A DNA stretch of 64,000 nt from Paracoccus lichenicola (GCF_009708075.1 NZ_WMBT01000003.1:124001-188000), one strand, 5' to 3'. Shown: positions 26,421 through 35,111, counted from the stretch's first letter. The notes: generated from the sequence alone by a model not told the origin. Made by a program: numbers and translations.

Positions 26421-27545
26421 TCAGGCCGACAGGAAGCGGTCCTGGTATTCGTTGCGCTTGGTGACGTACCAGCTTTCCTGGATCGGCCACCACCACAGCT
26501 TGTCCAGCGCGTCGCCCGGATAGGCGGCGGCGAAGAAGGCTTTCGCCTCGTCCGACAGCAGGTCCGCGGACCCGACGGCGGTCGAGTTGATGGACGTGGC
26601 GTTGGTGTACATCGCCCCGGCTTCCGGCGTCAGGAACCAGTTGATGAAGGCATAGGCATTGTCCAGGTTCTCGGCCCCTGCCGGGATCGACAGCCCCTCC
26701 ATCCAGGCCAGCGCGCCTTCCCTGGGCGCGATGAAGCCCACGGGCAGGCCTTCTTTCGCCAAGGCGGCGGCAGTCGAATCCCAGGTCTGGCCGATGGCCG
26801 CGCCGTTGACGCGGAAGGCGCCCTGGGCCTCGTTCTCGTTGTTCCAGAACTGGATGATGTTGCCCTTGCGCGCGATCGCCTCGGCAACGATCACGTCGAA
26901 GATCTCGACCTGCGCCTCGGGCGTCTTGAAGGCGTCCAAGAGCGGGCGGGGCAGCTTGCCCTCGGCTTCCAGCCACAGGCCAAGGCCCACCAGCGCCGAA
27001 TGGGCGCGCACGGTAGCCTTGCCCGCCGCCGATTCGCCCCAGATGTCGCCATAGGACGCGGTGCCGTATTCCAGCGGCATCTGGTCGCGGTCAAAGGCCA
27101 CCGCCTCGGTCCCCCAGTCGGTCGGCACCTGATACCGCTTGCCGTCCACCACCGCGCCCAGGGTGGTGGAGTTTTCCCAGGCCGAGGGCAGCACCTTTGC
27201 CACCTCGACCTTCGATTCGTCCAGGGGCTGGACCAGGCCGAATTCGACATAGTTCGGCACCCGGTCCACGGTGGGCCAGATCAGGTCGAAGCCGCCGCCG
27301 TTGTTGGCGCGCAGCTGGTTCAGCAGTTCGTCGTTGGTGCCATAGGGCGTGAAGTTCGGCTTGATCCCGGTGGCCTTTTCGAAGGCGCCCAGGATCTCGT
27401 CGTTCAGATAGCCCGCCCAGGCGAAGATGTTCAGCGTGCCCGTGCCCTGGGCAAATCCCGGCCGCGCGACCAGCGGCGCGGCCAGCGCCAGCCCGGCGGC
27501 GGCACCCGCGCCCTTCAGAAGCCCGCGGCGATCAAGTCTGCTCAT
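26421..27545 (-). CDS. Polyamine-type extracellular solute-binding protein, Tat-exported
   Basis: A 374-residue PotD/PotF-family binding protein. The N-terminus MSRLDRRGLLKGAGAAAG carries a twin-arginine signal, and the mature protein starts with the usual TLNIFAWAGYLNDEI strand. It also has GFDLIWPTVDRVPNYVEFG and a C-terminal WWWPIQESW segment. The substrate may be a polyamine or a related cation such as an opine or betaine; sequence does not settle this. It is first in a four-gene operon reading toward gbpR. Confidence 0.9.
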   Translation of the reverse strand: MSRLDRRGLLKGAGAAAGLALAAPLVARPGFAQGTGTLNIFAWAGYLNDEILGAFEKATGIKPNFTPYGTNDELLNQLRANNGGGFDLIWPTVDRVPNYVEFGLVQPLDESKVEVAKVLPSAWENSTTLGAVVDGKRYQVPTDWGTEAVAFDRDQMPLEYGTASYGDIWGESAAGKATVRAHSALVGLGLWLEAEGKLPRPLLDAFKTPEAQVEIFDVIVAEAIARKGNIIQFWNNENEAQGAFRVNGAAIGQTWDSTAAALAKEGLPVGFIAPREGALAWMEGLSIPAGAENLDNAYAFINWFLTPEAGAMYTNATSINSTAVGSADLLSDEAKAFFAAAYPGDALDKLWWWPIQESWYVTKRNEYQDRFLSA

Positions 27546-27662
27546 GATGTCATACCCCCGAAATGGCCGCCCGGCCGGGCGGCGATCCATCGGCACGAAG
27601 CATATCGCCGCCCTGTGACAGGTCAAAGACTTGTCTGATCTGCCAGCAAAAAATCCGGCTGC

Positions 27663-28208
27663 TCAGGACCGCGACAGCAGGGCGGCGGGCCGCGACCGGG
27701 CCAGGGCCTGCGTGATCAGCCCGGTCAGCACCGCCTTGATGATGTCGCCGGGAATGAAGGCCGTGACCAGCAGGGTGCATTCGGCCAGGGTCTTGTCCAG
27801 CGCCATCGACATGCCGACGATGCCGAAGGCATACATCACGACGATGCCGCCGATGATCGAGGCCAGCGCGACCGTCACCGCCAGCGGCCCGCTGCGCAGG
27901 CGCTCGACGATCAGGCCGGTGACGAAGGCCGCGACCGGCCAGCCCAGGAAAAAGCCCGAGGTCGGCGCGACGAAGGCGCCCAGGCCCCCGCGCCCGCCCG
28001 CCAGCAGCGGCAGGCCAAGCGCCACCAGCGCCATGAACAGCAGCACCGCCAGCGCACCGCGTTTCGCCCCCAGGATCGCGCCCGCCAGCATGACGCCCAT
28101 GCTTTGCGCGGTGATCGGCACGCCGAAGGCCAGCGTCAGGCTGGGGATCAGCCCCAGGGCCGCGATCAGCGCCGCGAACAGCGCGATCCGGGTCATGTTG
28201 CGTTCCAT
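27663..28208 (-). CDS. bioY: Biotin ECF transporter substrate-binding component BioY
   Basis: A 181-residue membrane protein with about six hydrophobic helices. BioY signatures include LGLPLLAGGRGGLGAFVAPT and the family-typical GFFLGWPVAAFVTGLIVE. It captures biotin and works with the BioM ATPase and BioN transmembrane protein encoded just upstream. The ATG at 28208 has GGGAGGAA ahead of it and lies three bases after the bioN stop. Confidence 0.93.
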   Translation of the reverse strand: MERNMTRIALFAALIAALGLIPSLTLAFGVPITAQSMGVMLAGAILGAKRGALAVLLFMALVALGLPLLAGGRGGLGAFVAPTSGFFLGWPVAAFVTGLIVERLRSGPLAVTVALASIIGGIVVMYAFGIVGMSMALDKTLAECTLLVTAFIPGDIIKAVLTGLITQALARSRPAALLSRS

Positions 28209-28211
28209 GTC

Positions 28212-28835
28212 TCAGTTCCTCCCATCAGGAATGTCGTTCAGGATGCCGCCGCGCGCGCGCAGGGCCTCGGCCACGTGATCGGCGTCGTCCAGCGCCAGCG
28301 CCGCCATCGGCACCACGATCCGCCAGCCGGGCCTGCGGGGCGATCGCGCACGCCAGGACAGGGCCAGCCGCTGGCCGTTCTCCACCAGCATCGGGGTAAA
28401 GCGCAGGACCATGGCAATGGCAAGCGTCACCGCGCGGGTGGGCAGGCCCAGGCGGCGCAGGGGCGACAGCACCCAGGTCAGCACGGCGATCATGTCGGTC
28501 AGCCGCGTGGTCATGGTGACGAAGTTCGCCAGGGCCAGCGCCGCCAGCAGGCGCAGGGCGATGACGATGCCCGCCTGCGCCTGCCCGGTCAGCCCGTGCC
28601 ACAGCGCGATCAGCAGCAGAAAGGGCCAGAGCATCCGCAGATGGCGCGCGCCCTGCCGCAGGAAGGCCGTGCCCGCCGACAGGTAAAGCGCGATGACGGC
28701 CAGGGTGGCCGCAGCCAGCACCGCGGGGCGGTCGGTCAGGAACAGCGCCACGGTCAGGGCCGACAGCGCCAGCAGCTTGGCCCCCGCCGGGATGCGGTGC
28801 GCCCAGGTCTCAACCGGCGAGATGAGCGAGATCAT
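28212..28835 (-). CDS. bioN: ECF transporter transmembrane protein BioN
   Basis: A 207-residue membrane protein of the energy-coupling factor T family. Membrane helices cover the first 130 residues; the coupling segment includes RLTDMIAVLTWVLSPL and the cytoplasmic ARSPRR stretch. Its ATG at 28835 lies inside the 3' end of bioM, a 26-base overlap that implies translational coupling. It connects BioM to BioY. Confidence 0.9.
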   Translation of the reverse strand: MISLISPVETWAHRIPAGAKLLALSALTVALFLTDRPAVLAAATLAVIALYLSAGTAFLRQGARHLRMLWPFLLLIALWHGLTGQAQAGIVIALRLLAALALANFVTMTTRLTDMIAVLTWVLSPLRRLGLPTRAVTLAIAMVLRFTPMLVENGQRLALSWRARSPRRPGWRIVVPMAALALDDADHVAEALRARGGILNDIPDGRN

Positions 28836-29529
28836 CGAGGCCCCCCCATTCCCGCATCTGCGCCTCGAACCGGGGCAGCACGGCATCCGGCGGGCCGTCG
28901 GCGATCAGCCGGCCCCCCTCCAGCCACAGGATCCGGTCGAAGCCGCGAAGCTGGCCGGGATCATGGGTGATCATCACCACCTGCGCCGCGATCCCGTCCA
29001 GATAGCGCATCAGCTGCAGCCGCGTCGGAATGTCGAGACCCGAGAACGGCTCGTCCATCACCACCACGCGCGGCCGCATCGCCAGCACCGCCATCAGGCA
29101 CAACAGCTGCTTCTGCCCCTGCGACAGGCTGTGGGTCGCGGCGGGCGCCCAATGGCCCTTGCCGAAACGGTCCAGCATGGCCCGGGCGGCAGCCTCGGCC
29201 GCGCGCGGGCGTTGTCCCTGTTGGGTCAGGCCAAAGGCGATCTCCTCTAGGACCGTGGGGAAGATGATCTGGTGATCGGGGTTCTGGAAAATGATTCCCA
29301 CCGTTGCCAGCGCCGCGCGTCGGTCGGCCGCCATATCGGCCCCATCGATCCGCGCCTGCCCCGCATCCGGCGCGACCAGTCCGGCGATCACCCGCGCCAG
29401 CGTGGTCTTGCCCGAGCCGTTGCGCCCGACAATGCCTACGCGCGGCTCCTCCAGCCGGGCCGAGACGCCCTGCAGCACCGGGCGGCCCGCCAGCGTCACG
29501 CCGATGTCGCGCAACTCCACGCCCGTCAT
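28810..29529 (-). CDS. bioM: Biotin ECF transporter ATPase BioM
   Basis: A 239-residue ABC ATPase with Walker A GRNGSGKTT (about residue 34), the Q-loop FQNPDHQIIFPT typical of ECF ATPases, a divergent signature LSQGQKQLLCLM and Walker B VVMDEPFSGLD. It energises biotin uptake. The ATG at 29529 (MTGVELRDIG) begins about 100 bp downstream of the fliP stop on the same strand. No BioR-type palindrome was found upstream. Confidence 0.92.
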   Translation of the reverse strand: MTGVELRDIGVTLAGRPVLQGVSARLEEPRVGIVGRNGSGKTTLARVIAGLVAPDAGQARIDGADMAADRRAALATVGIIFQNPDHQIIFPTVLEEIAFGLTQQGQRPRAAEAAARAMLDRFGKGHWAPAATHSLSQGQKQLLCLMAVLAMRPRVVVMDEPFSGLDIPTRLQLMRYLDGIAAQVVMITHDPGQLRGFDRILWLEGGRLIADGPPDAVLPRFEAQMREWGGLDDLAHLAG

Positions 29530-29630
29530 CCGCCGGCGCCGTCCGGTTGTCGTCTGGATCGTGATGCCATCACCAAGCCCCTGCCCTTGGCCGCATCTGC
29601 CCGGAATGAGGCGCGGACGCAAGACGAAGG

Positions 29631-30350
29631 CTATTGATAGCTGCGCACCAAGGCCCCCGCGATCATCGACCAGCCGTCCACCGCCACGAAGAAGGCCAGC
29701 TTGAAAGGCAGGGACACCACCACCGGCGGCACCATCATCATGCCCATGGCCATCAGCACCGCCGAGACCACCAGGTCGATGATCAGGAAGGGCAGCGCGA
29801 TCAGGAAGCCGATCTCGAAGGCGCGCTGGATTTCGGACAGCATGAAGGACGGGATCAGCACCGACAGCTGCCCGCTGCGGTCGCCCGTGCCCGGCGCGAT
29901 CTCGGCCAGGCCCGCCAGCGTGTCGGGATCGGTGCGCGCGGCCATGAAGTCCTGAAAGGGCACGATGCCCCGCCGGATCGCCTCGCCCAGGGTGATGGTT
30001 CCGTCCTGCAGGGGGGCGCCCGCCACGGCCCAGGCCTCGCGCAGGACCGGGTCCATGATGAACCAGGTCAGGAACATCGCCAGGGCGACGATCAGCATGT
30101 TCGGGGGCGAGGATTGCAGCCCGATCGACTGGCGCAGGATCGACAGCACGGTGACGATGAAGGGAAAGCAGGTGATGGTGATGGCGATGCCTGGCGCCAG
30201 GGACAGCGCCGTCAGCGCACCCACCAGCAGGACCGCGTTCTGCCCCAGGCCTTGGCCCACCTGTTCGGCGATCTGGCCGAACTGATCCTGCGCCAGGGCG
30301 GCAGCCGGCAAGGCCGCCAGCGCCCCGGCAAGCGCCGCCTTGCGGATCAT
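29631..30350 (-). CDS. fliP: Flagellar biosynthesis protein FliP
   Basis: A 239-residue export-gate protein with a cleavable-looking N-terminal signal (AALPAAALA-QDQ) and four membrane spans, including PFIVTVLSILRQSIG and IDLVVSAVLMAMGMMMVPP. FliP forms the pentameric core of the flagellar type III export gate with FliQ and FliR. It overlaps the FliN-like gene by four bases. FliQ, usually next to fliP, is absent from this window. Confidence 0.94.
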   Translation of the reverse strand: MIRKAALAGALAALPAAALAQDQFGQIAEQVGQGLGQNAVLLVGALTALSLAPGIAITITCFPFIVTVLSILRQSIGLQSSPPNMLIVALAMFLTWFIMDPVLREAWAVAGAPLQDGTITLGEAIRRGIVPFQDFMAARTDPDTLAGLAEIAPGTGDRSGQLSVLIPSFMLSEIQRAFEIGFLIALPFLIIDLVVSAVLMAMGMMMVPPVVVSLPFKLAFFVAVDGWSMIAGALVRSYQ

Positions 30351-30604
30351 GCCGCGCCGGGGGCGGGCAGGATGCGCACGCAAAGCCGGTCCTCGGCCGT
30401 GCCGTCCGCCGTCAATTCGCCCCGCGCGATGACCTTGTCGCCTACGCAGATCTCGACCCCTTCGTCGATGGACTGGTCCAGCAGAAGGATGTCGTCGGGC
30501 CGCAGCGCGGAGAGTTGCGCGACGGTCTGGCGGGTGCGGCCAAGCCGCACGGTCACCTCGACCTGGATGGCGTCGGTGTCGATCAGGTGGTTCAATGCGT
30601 CCAT
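30347..30604 (-). CDS. fliN: Flagellar motor switch protein, FliN-like
   Basis: An 85-residue protein consisting almost entirely of one SpoA/FliN C-terminal domain (VEVTVRLGRTRQTVAQLSAL...GDKVIARGEL). FliN forms the lower C-ring and takes part in rotation switching and export-substrate docking. The ATG at 30604 lies within the 3' end of the FliH-like gene (13-base overlap), and its stop overlaps fliP by four bases. Confidence 0.9.
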   Translation of the reverse strand: MDALNHLIDTDAIQVEVTVRLGRTRQTVAQLSALRPDDILLLDQSIDEGVEICVGDKVIARGELTADGTAEDRLCVRILPAPGAA

Positions 30605-31182
30605 GATGTCTCGTCCTCGTTCGATCGGGGTCCGTTGATTTCGGCGATCAGCGCGCGGATGCCCTCGGCCACGCGCGCCGGTTCCAGTTCGATCCGGCCG
30701 CCCTGCAGCGACAGGGCGATCCGCTCGGCTTCCGACTCGGTGACATCGATGCCCTCCAGCCCGCACTCGGCCAGGCAACGCTCCACCATGCCGCGCAGCG
30801 ACGCCCCGCAGGCGATGGAAGCGCGCAGCGGCGGGGCCATGCGCGACAGGCGCAGCAATTCGGCGGTCAGCGCGGCCTCCAGGCGCCGCGATTCGGCCGC
30901 AGGGGCCAGGCAGTCGAGGATCTGCGCCAGGATCGGGGCCAGCGCCTCCACCGCCTCGCGGCGAAGGGCGGCCCGGCGCGCCTCGTCATCGGCCAGCGCC
31001 CGGGCCAGGCGGTCCAAGCCGGCATTCAGGGTGCGGACCTGTTCGTCCTGCTGGCGGGCCATGCCCTCGGCCAGCCCGTCGGCAAAGGCCTGGTCCAGCA
31101 CCTCGCGGCTGAAGGTCAGGGCCGCGCCCTGCGCCGCCACCGCCGTGCTGAAGGATTCGAGTTTGAGGACTGCAAGGCTCAA
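30592..31182 (-). CDS. fliH: Flagellar export protein, FliH-like
   Basis: A 196-residue Ala/Glu/Arg-rich, mostly helical protein placed between fliF and fliN, where the export regulator FliH is expected. FliH binds the FliI ATPase and docks it to the C-ring. It starts with TTG at 31182, overlapping the fliF stop in TTGA; AAGGAG stands eight bases upstream, supporting that start. FliH sequences diverge strongly, so position carries much of the call. FliI is not in this window. Confidence 0.72.
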   Translation of the reverse strand: MSLAVLKLESFSTAVAAQGAALTFSREVLDQAFADGLAEGMARQQDEQVRTLNAGLDRLARALADDEARRAALRREAVEALAPILAQILDCLAPAAESRRLEAALTAELLRLSRMAPPLRASIACGASLRGMVERCLAECGLEGIDVTESEAERIALSLQGGRIELEPARVAEGIRALIAEINGPRSNEDETSWTH

Positions 31183-32747
31183 AGGGCATTCTCCTTGTTG
31201 TCGATCCAGCCGGTCAGGATCTTGACGCTTTCGTCATGGCGTTCCTTCATCATGCCCCGCAGCCGGGCGACCGGGTCGGCGGGCGGCAGCGCCAATTGTT
31301 CGGGACCGCGCGGGGCGGCAGGCGGGACCAGGGGTTCCGGCACGGCCTCGGTCGCGGGCAGGACCGTGCCGGTCAGGGCGGGCGCGTCGAGCGCCGGGCG
31401 GCTGTCGTCCAGCATGAGGCGCGCGGCGCGGCCCTTGAGCACCGGGCGCAGCACCAGGAACACCACCGCCAGCGCAAAGAGGCCGATCATCCCGATCCGC
31501 GCCAGCCCGTTCACCTCCAGCCGGTCCAGCCAGCCGGGCGCGGCCGAGGTGCCGCCTTCGCCCAGGCCCGCGAAGGGCAGCGACTTGACGGTGATGAGAT
31601 CGCCCCGCGCCTCGTCATAGCCCACGGCGGATGCCACCAGTTCGCGCAGCACGTCCAGTTCGGCCTGTTGGCGCGGCACCATCTGCACCTCGCCCTGGGC
31701 GTTCTCCTCGGGCACGCCGTTGACCAGCACGGCCACGGTCAGCCGCCGGGTCGATCCGGGCTGGCGCGACACCTCGCGGGTGGTGCGTGTCACCTCGTAA
31801 TTGGCCTGCTGGCGGGTTTCCTGGCGGTTCGCCTCGGACTTGTCGCCCCCCGCCTGGTCCCCGTCCGGCAGGTTCGAAGCCGCCGTGACCGCCCCCGTGC
31901 CGGTCGAGTTGCTTTGGTCGGTGGTTTCCTCGGTCACCTGGGAAATCAGCGCGCGGCTGTCGGGGTCGAAGCGCTGTTCGGTCAGCATCTCGGTTTCCGT
32001 GACCACGTCCAGGTTCAGTTCGACGATGGCATTGCCGATGCCGACATGGGGTTCCAGGATGCGTTCGACATTACGCTTCATCTCGGCAGCGCGGTCGGCG
32101 CCTGCCTCGTCCTCGCCTGCGGCGACGATGCCGTTCCGGGTGTCGATCACCGTGACCGATTCGGGCGCCATGCCCGGCACGCCGGACGAGATCAGGTATT
32201 TCAGCGCCGCCGCCTGGTCCCGGCTGACGGCCTGGCCGTTCGTGCCGATGGTGACCGAGGCGCTGCCCTGCCCGTCGCGGCGGTATCCGCGCCCCGATTC
32301 GATCGCCAGGTGGACCCGCGCGGTCTTGACGTTGGGCAGGGCCAGAATGGTGCGGGCCAGCTCGCCCTCCTTGGCGCGCCAATAGGCGGCGTCGAACATC
32401 TGGGACGTGGTGCCGAAGCCCGACATCCCGTCCAGCAGTTCGTAACCCGCGCCCCCCACGGCGGGCAGGCCTTGTGCCGCCAGATCCATGCGCAGCTTGT
32501 CGCGGCTGGCGGCATCGACCCAGATCGAATCGCCCCTGACCTCGTAGGCCACGCCGGATCGTTCGATCCCAGCCACGACCTCGCCTGCCTGGGCGGCGTC
32601 CAGGCCCCCGTAAAGCAGGCTCATCGCCGGGCGGTTGGCCACCCAGGCAAAGCCCGCGATGGCCATGAATGTCGCCAGAAACGCCGCCACCAGGACGGCT
32701 TTCTGTTGAGAGCTTCGCTCGCTCCAATAGTCCTGCAATTTTTGCAA
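31179..32747 (-). CDS. fliF: Flagellar MS-ring protein FliF
   Basis: A 522-residue inner-membrane ring protein with two membrane spans (about residues 17-37 and 420-440). Periplasmic ring-building motifs include LLYGGLDAAQAGEVV, GYELLDGMSGFGTTSQMFDAAYWRAKEGELART and NVKTARVHLAIE. The cytoplasmic C-tail that binds FliG is short. The reading frame begins with TTG at 32747 and no nearby ATG fits; a weak GAAAGGG lies ahead. It leads the minus-strand flagellar arm (fliF-H-N-P). Confidence 0.93.
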   Translation of the reverse strand: MQKLQDYWSERSSQQKAVLVAAFLATFMAIAGFAWVANRPAMSLLYGGLDAAQAGEVVAGIERSGVAYEVRGDSIWVDAASRDKLRMDLAAQGLPAVGGAGYELLDGMSGFGTTSQMFDAAYWRAKEGELARTILALPNVKTARVHLAIESGRGYRRDGQGSASVTIGTNGQAVSRDQAAALKYLISSGVPGMAPESVTVIDTRNGIVAAGEDEAGADRAAEMKRNVERILEPHVGIGNAIVELNLDVVTETEMLTEQRFDPDSRALISQVTEETTDQSNSTGTGAVTAASNLPDGDQAGGDKSEANRQETRQQANYEVTRTTREVSRQPGSTRRLTVAVLVNGVPEENAQGEVQMVPRQQAELDVLRELVASAVGYDEARGDLITVKSLPFAGLGEGGTSAAPGWLDRLEVNGLARIGMIGLFALAVVFLVLRPVLKGRAARLMLDDSRPALDAPALTGTVLPATEAVPEPLVPPAAPRGPEQLALPPADPVARLRGMMKERHDESVKILTGWIDNKENAL

Positions 32748-32810
32748 AACCGGCCCTTTCCGAATCAGCCTCGGGTTCCTGTCGTCCCGCAGTTGATGAC
32801 ATGGGCCGCG

Positions 32811-32840
32811 TTAAGATTTGGTTAGTCGCGGGGTGCTAAT
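32811..32840 (+). promoter_or_regulatory. CtrA-like box and promoter between fliF and fliL
   Basis: TTAA (32811-32814), seven bases, then TTAG (32822-32825) matches the CtrA consensus TTAA-N7-TTAA except for the last base. A GCTAAT (32835-32840), resembling a -10 element, lies downstream toward fliL. The 120-bp gap separates the divergent fliF and fliL arms. CtrA control of flagellar genes is well known in Rhodobacterales, so this site is plausible. Confidence 0.5.
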
Positions 32841-32867
32841 TCCGTCTTGTCACGACGGAGAATCACC

Positions 32868-33344
32868 ATGACCGATGCGACCGCCAACCAGGCCCTCGAC
32901 CCGCCCGCCAAGGGGTCGGGCAAGAAGAAGCTGATCCCGATCCTGGCCGCAGTTCTGCTGGCGGGGGGCGGCTTCGCCTCGACCTATCTGGGGCTGTGGT
33001 CGCCCGCGGCGATGCTGGCGCCCAAGGAGGAAGCGCATGCCGCCCCCACGGTGATCTTCGTGACCGTGCCGACCATCGAGTTGAACATCCCCGGCGGGTC
33101 GGGCCGCAGCCTGGTCCTGGCCGCCAGCCTGGAAACCGACGGCGCCCACCAGGCCGAGGTCAGGCACCTGATGCCGCGCATCCTGGACACGTTCACCGGC
33201 TTTCTGTCGGACATCGACCCTGCCGCCTATGACAAGCGCGGCGTCCTCGAAATCATCCGGGCCGAGCTTCTTGCCCGCACCCGCTATGTCCTTGGCGAAA
33301 CCGCCGTCAAGGATCTGCTGATCACGGAGTTTCGCTTCAAATGA
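32868..33344 (+). CDS. fliL: Flagellar basal body-associated protein FliL
   Basis: A 158-residue protein with a cytoplasmic N-tail (KGSGKKK), one membrane anchor (about residues 23-43, LIPILAAVLLAGGGFASTYLG) and a periplasmic FliL domain (about 65-158). FliL surrounds the stator and supports motor torque. The ATG at 32868 has ACGGAG upstream. Its stop overlaps the next start by four bases. It opens the plus-strand arm of the flagellar cluster. Confidence 0.9.
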   Translation: MTDATANQALDPPAKGSGKKKLIPILAAVLLAGGGFASTYLGLWSPAAMLAPKEEAHAAPTVIFVTVPTIELNIPGGSGRSLVLAASLETDGAHQAEVRHLMPRILDTFTGFLSDIDPAAYDKRGVLEIIRAELLARTRYVLGETAVKDLLITEFRFK

Positions 33345-33700
33345 CCCTGGAACACGTCTTTCAAGCCGCGCTGCTGGTGGCCTCGCTGGGCCTTGGCGCC
33401 TTTTGCCTGATCCTGTCGCGCCGCCTGCGCAGGCTCAACGATCTGGAAACCGGCCTGGGCGGCGCCATTGCCGTGATGGCGTCCGAGGTGGACCGGCTGG
33501 ACCGCGCCATCCGCGACGCCAAGGCCGAGGCGACGGCGGCGGGCCAGGCCCTGTCGGCGGAAATCGCGGCGGCGCGCAAGGAACGCGCGCTGTGGGATCT
33601 GCGCCAGAAGATCACCCAGGCCCAAGGCACCGTCGCGCCCCCTGCCCAGGTTCTGCCCCTGCGCCGGCTGCGCAAGCGTGTGGTGAACGGCGATGCGTAG
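33341..33700 (+). CDS. Small membrane-anchored coiled-coil protein of the flagellar locus, unknown function
   Basis: A 119-residue protein with one N-terminal membrane span (about residues 6-25, FQAALLVASLGLGAFCLIL), then a charged region (about 30-95) with heptad-like spacing, and a basic tail (RRLRKR). I do not recognise a family. It is coupled to fliL by a four-base overlap and to the next gene by eight bases, so it is almost certainly co-expressed with motor genes. It could act in stator or MotE assembly; that is inference. Confidence 0.78.
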   Translation: MTLEHVFQAALLVASLGLGAFCLILSRRLRRLNDLETGLGGAIAVMASEVDRLDRAIRDAKAEATAAGQALSAEIAAARKERALWDLRQKITQAQGTVAPPAQVLPLRRLRKRVVNGDA

Positions 33701-34235
33701 GTCCATGCTGACCGCGCTGACGCTGGCCTTCGCGGTGCCCGCGGGCGCGGCGATCTGGCAGGGCGGGGATCTGTCGCGCTTCTTCGCGGCGTCCGCCAGT
33801 TCGGGCGACCTGCTGCAAGGCTGCACCGACGTTCCCGAAGCCGTGGCGCTTGCGACCGAGCTGCGCGACCGCGCCCTGCGGATCGAGCGGTACATGGAGG
33901 CGCTGGACACCCGCAAGGCCGAGCTTGCCACCGCCGAGGCCGCCCTGAAAGCCCGCGCCACCGAACTGCGCCAGCAGAAATCCGGGATCCAGTCGCGCCG
34001 CGACGGCGCGGCCCAGGCCGTGCGCGAGGACATCGACCGCCTGGTCGCGGTGTACGACCAGATGAAGCCCGCCGAGGCCGCCGCCGTCCTGACCAACCTG
34101 CCCCCCGATTTCGCGGCCGAAATCCTGATGCGCGTCCAGCCCGAAACCGGCGCCCGCATCATCGCGGTGGTCGAGCCGCGCCAGGCCGCCCTGCTGACCG
34201 CCCAGATGGGCGCGCGCAGCGTCCAGAACGATTAG
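33693..34235 (+). CDS. MotE-like periplasmic motor protein (MgtE N-domain)
   Basis: A 180-residue protein with an N-terminal signal or anchor (SMLTALTLAFAVPAGAA), a coiled coil (about residues 60-110) and a C-terminal MgtE-N-like domain (DQMKPAEAAAVLTNLPPDFAAEIL...). This architecture matches MotE, the periplasmic chaperone of motor protein MotC in rhizobia, and related FliG/MgtE-type proteins. It sits 9 bp before motA, consistent with a role in stator function. Confidence 0.78.
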   Translation: MRRSMLTALTLAFAVPAGAAIWQGGDLSRFFAASASSGDLLQGCTDVPEAVALATELRDRALRIERYMEALDTRKAELATAEAALKARATELRQQKSGIQSRRDGAAQAVREDIDRLVAVYDQMKPAEAAAVLTNLPPDFAAEILMRVQPETGARIIAVVEPRQAALLTAQMGARSVQND

Positions 34236-34244
34236 GAGAATCCC

Positions 34245-35111
34245 ATGTTCGGCATCGTCGGCATCGTCGTCACCTTCGCCATGGTCTTTGGCGGCTATAT
34301 CCTGGCCGGGGGCAAGATGGGGGTGATCACGCATTCGCTGCCCTTCGAGATGATGATGATCGGGGGCGCGGCCGTCGGGTCCTATCTGCTGACCAACGAC
34401 AGCCACACGCTGAAACACACGCTGGGCGGCATCATCCAGGCCTTCAAGGGCGCCAAGTGGACCGAATCCGACCACCAGGACGTGCTGTGCCTGATGTTCC
34501 AGCTGCTCAAGATCGCGCGCGAGAACCCCGTCGCGCTGGAACAGCATATCGAGAACCCCGCCGAGTCGCCGATCTTCGGGGCCTATCCGCGCCTTCTGGC
34601 CGATCATGACGTGGTGTCGCTGATCGCCGACACGCTGCGCTCGGCCAGCCTGAACTATGACGATCCCTACCAGGTCGAGGAGATCCTGGCCCGCCGCCTT
34701 GCCGGCCTGCGCGAGGATTCGATGCACGTTCCCCATGCGTTGCAGAACATGGCCGACGCCCTGCCCGCGCTTGGCATCGTCGCGGCGGTCCTGGGCGTCA
34801 TCAAGACCATGAGCGCCATCGACCAGCCGCCCGCCGTGTTGGGGGGCATGATCGGCGGCGCCCTGGTCGGCACCTTCCTGGGCGTCTTCCTGGCCTATGG
34901 CTTCGTCGCGCCCCTGGCAGGCAGGCTGAGCGGGGTGATCAAGCAGGATCTGGCCTTTTTCGATGTCATCAAGTCGGTGCTGATCGCGGGCCTGCACCAG
35001 CACGCCACCAACCTGTGCGTCGAGGTCGGGCGCCAGGCGGTTCCCGACCATGTCCGCCCCAGCTTCAACACGCTGGAAGCCGCGCTTCGCGACCTCAAGA
35101 AGGCCGCGTGA
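34245..35111 (+). CDS. motA: Flagellar motor stator protein MotA
   Basis: A 288-residue MotA of the long alphaproteobacterial type. It has four membrane spans (the first at residues 1-20 and the second at 35-50; the last two around 175-225), with conserved DALPALGIVAAVLGVIKTM leading into the third span. The cytoplasmic loop carries charged residues that contact FliG. It forms a proton channel with MotB, which is not in this window. GGAGAATCCC stands ahead of the ATG, and the stop shares one base with the next gene. Confidence 0.94.
   Translation: MFGIVGIVVTFAMVFGGYILAGGKMGVITHSLPFEMMMIGGAAVGSYLLTNDSHTLKHTLGGIIQAFKGAKWTESDHQDVLCLMFQLLKIARENPVALEQHIENPAESPIFGAYPRLLADHDVVSLIADTLRSASLNYDDPYQVEEILARRLAGLREDSMHVPHALQNMADALPALGIVAAVLGVIKTMSAIDQPPAVLGGMIGGALVGTFLGVFLAYGFVAPLAGRLSGVIKQDLAFFDVIKSVLIAGLHQHATNLCVEVGRQAVPDHVRPSFNTLEAALRDLKKAA

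Noticed and set aside
29631..29640. CTATTGATAG near bioM as a possible BioR operator
   Set aside because: It is not a true palindrome, does not match the TTATCTATAA-type box, and is simply the end of fliP.
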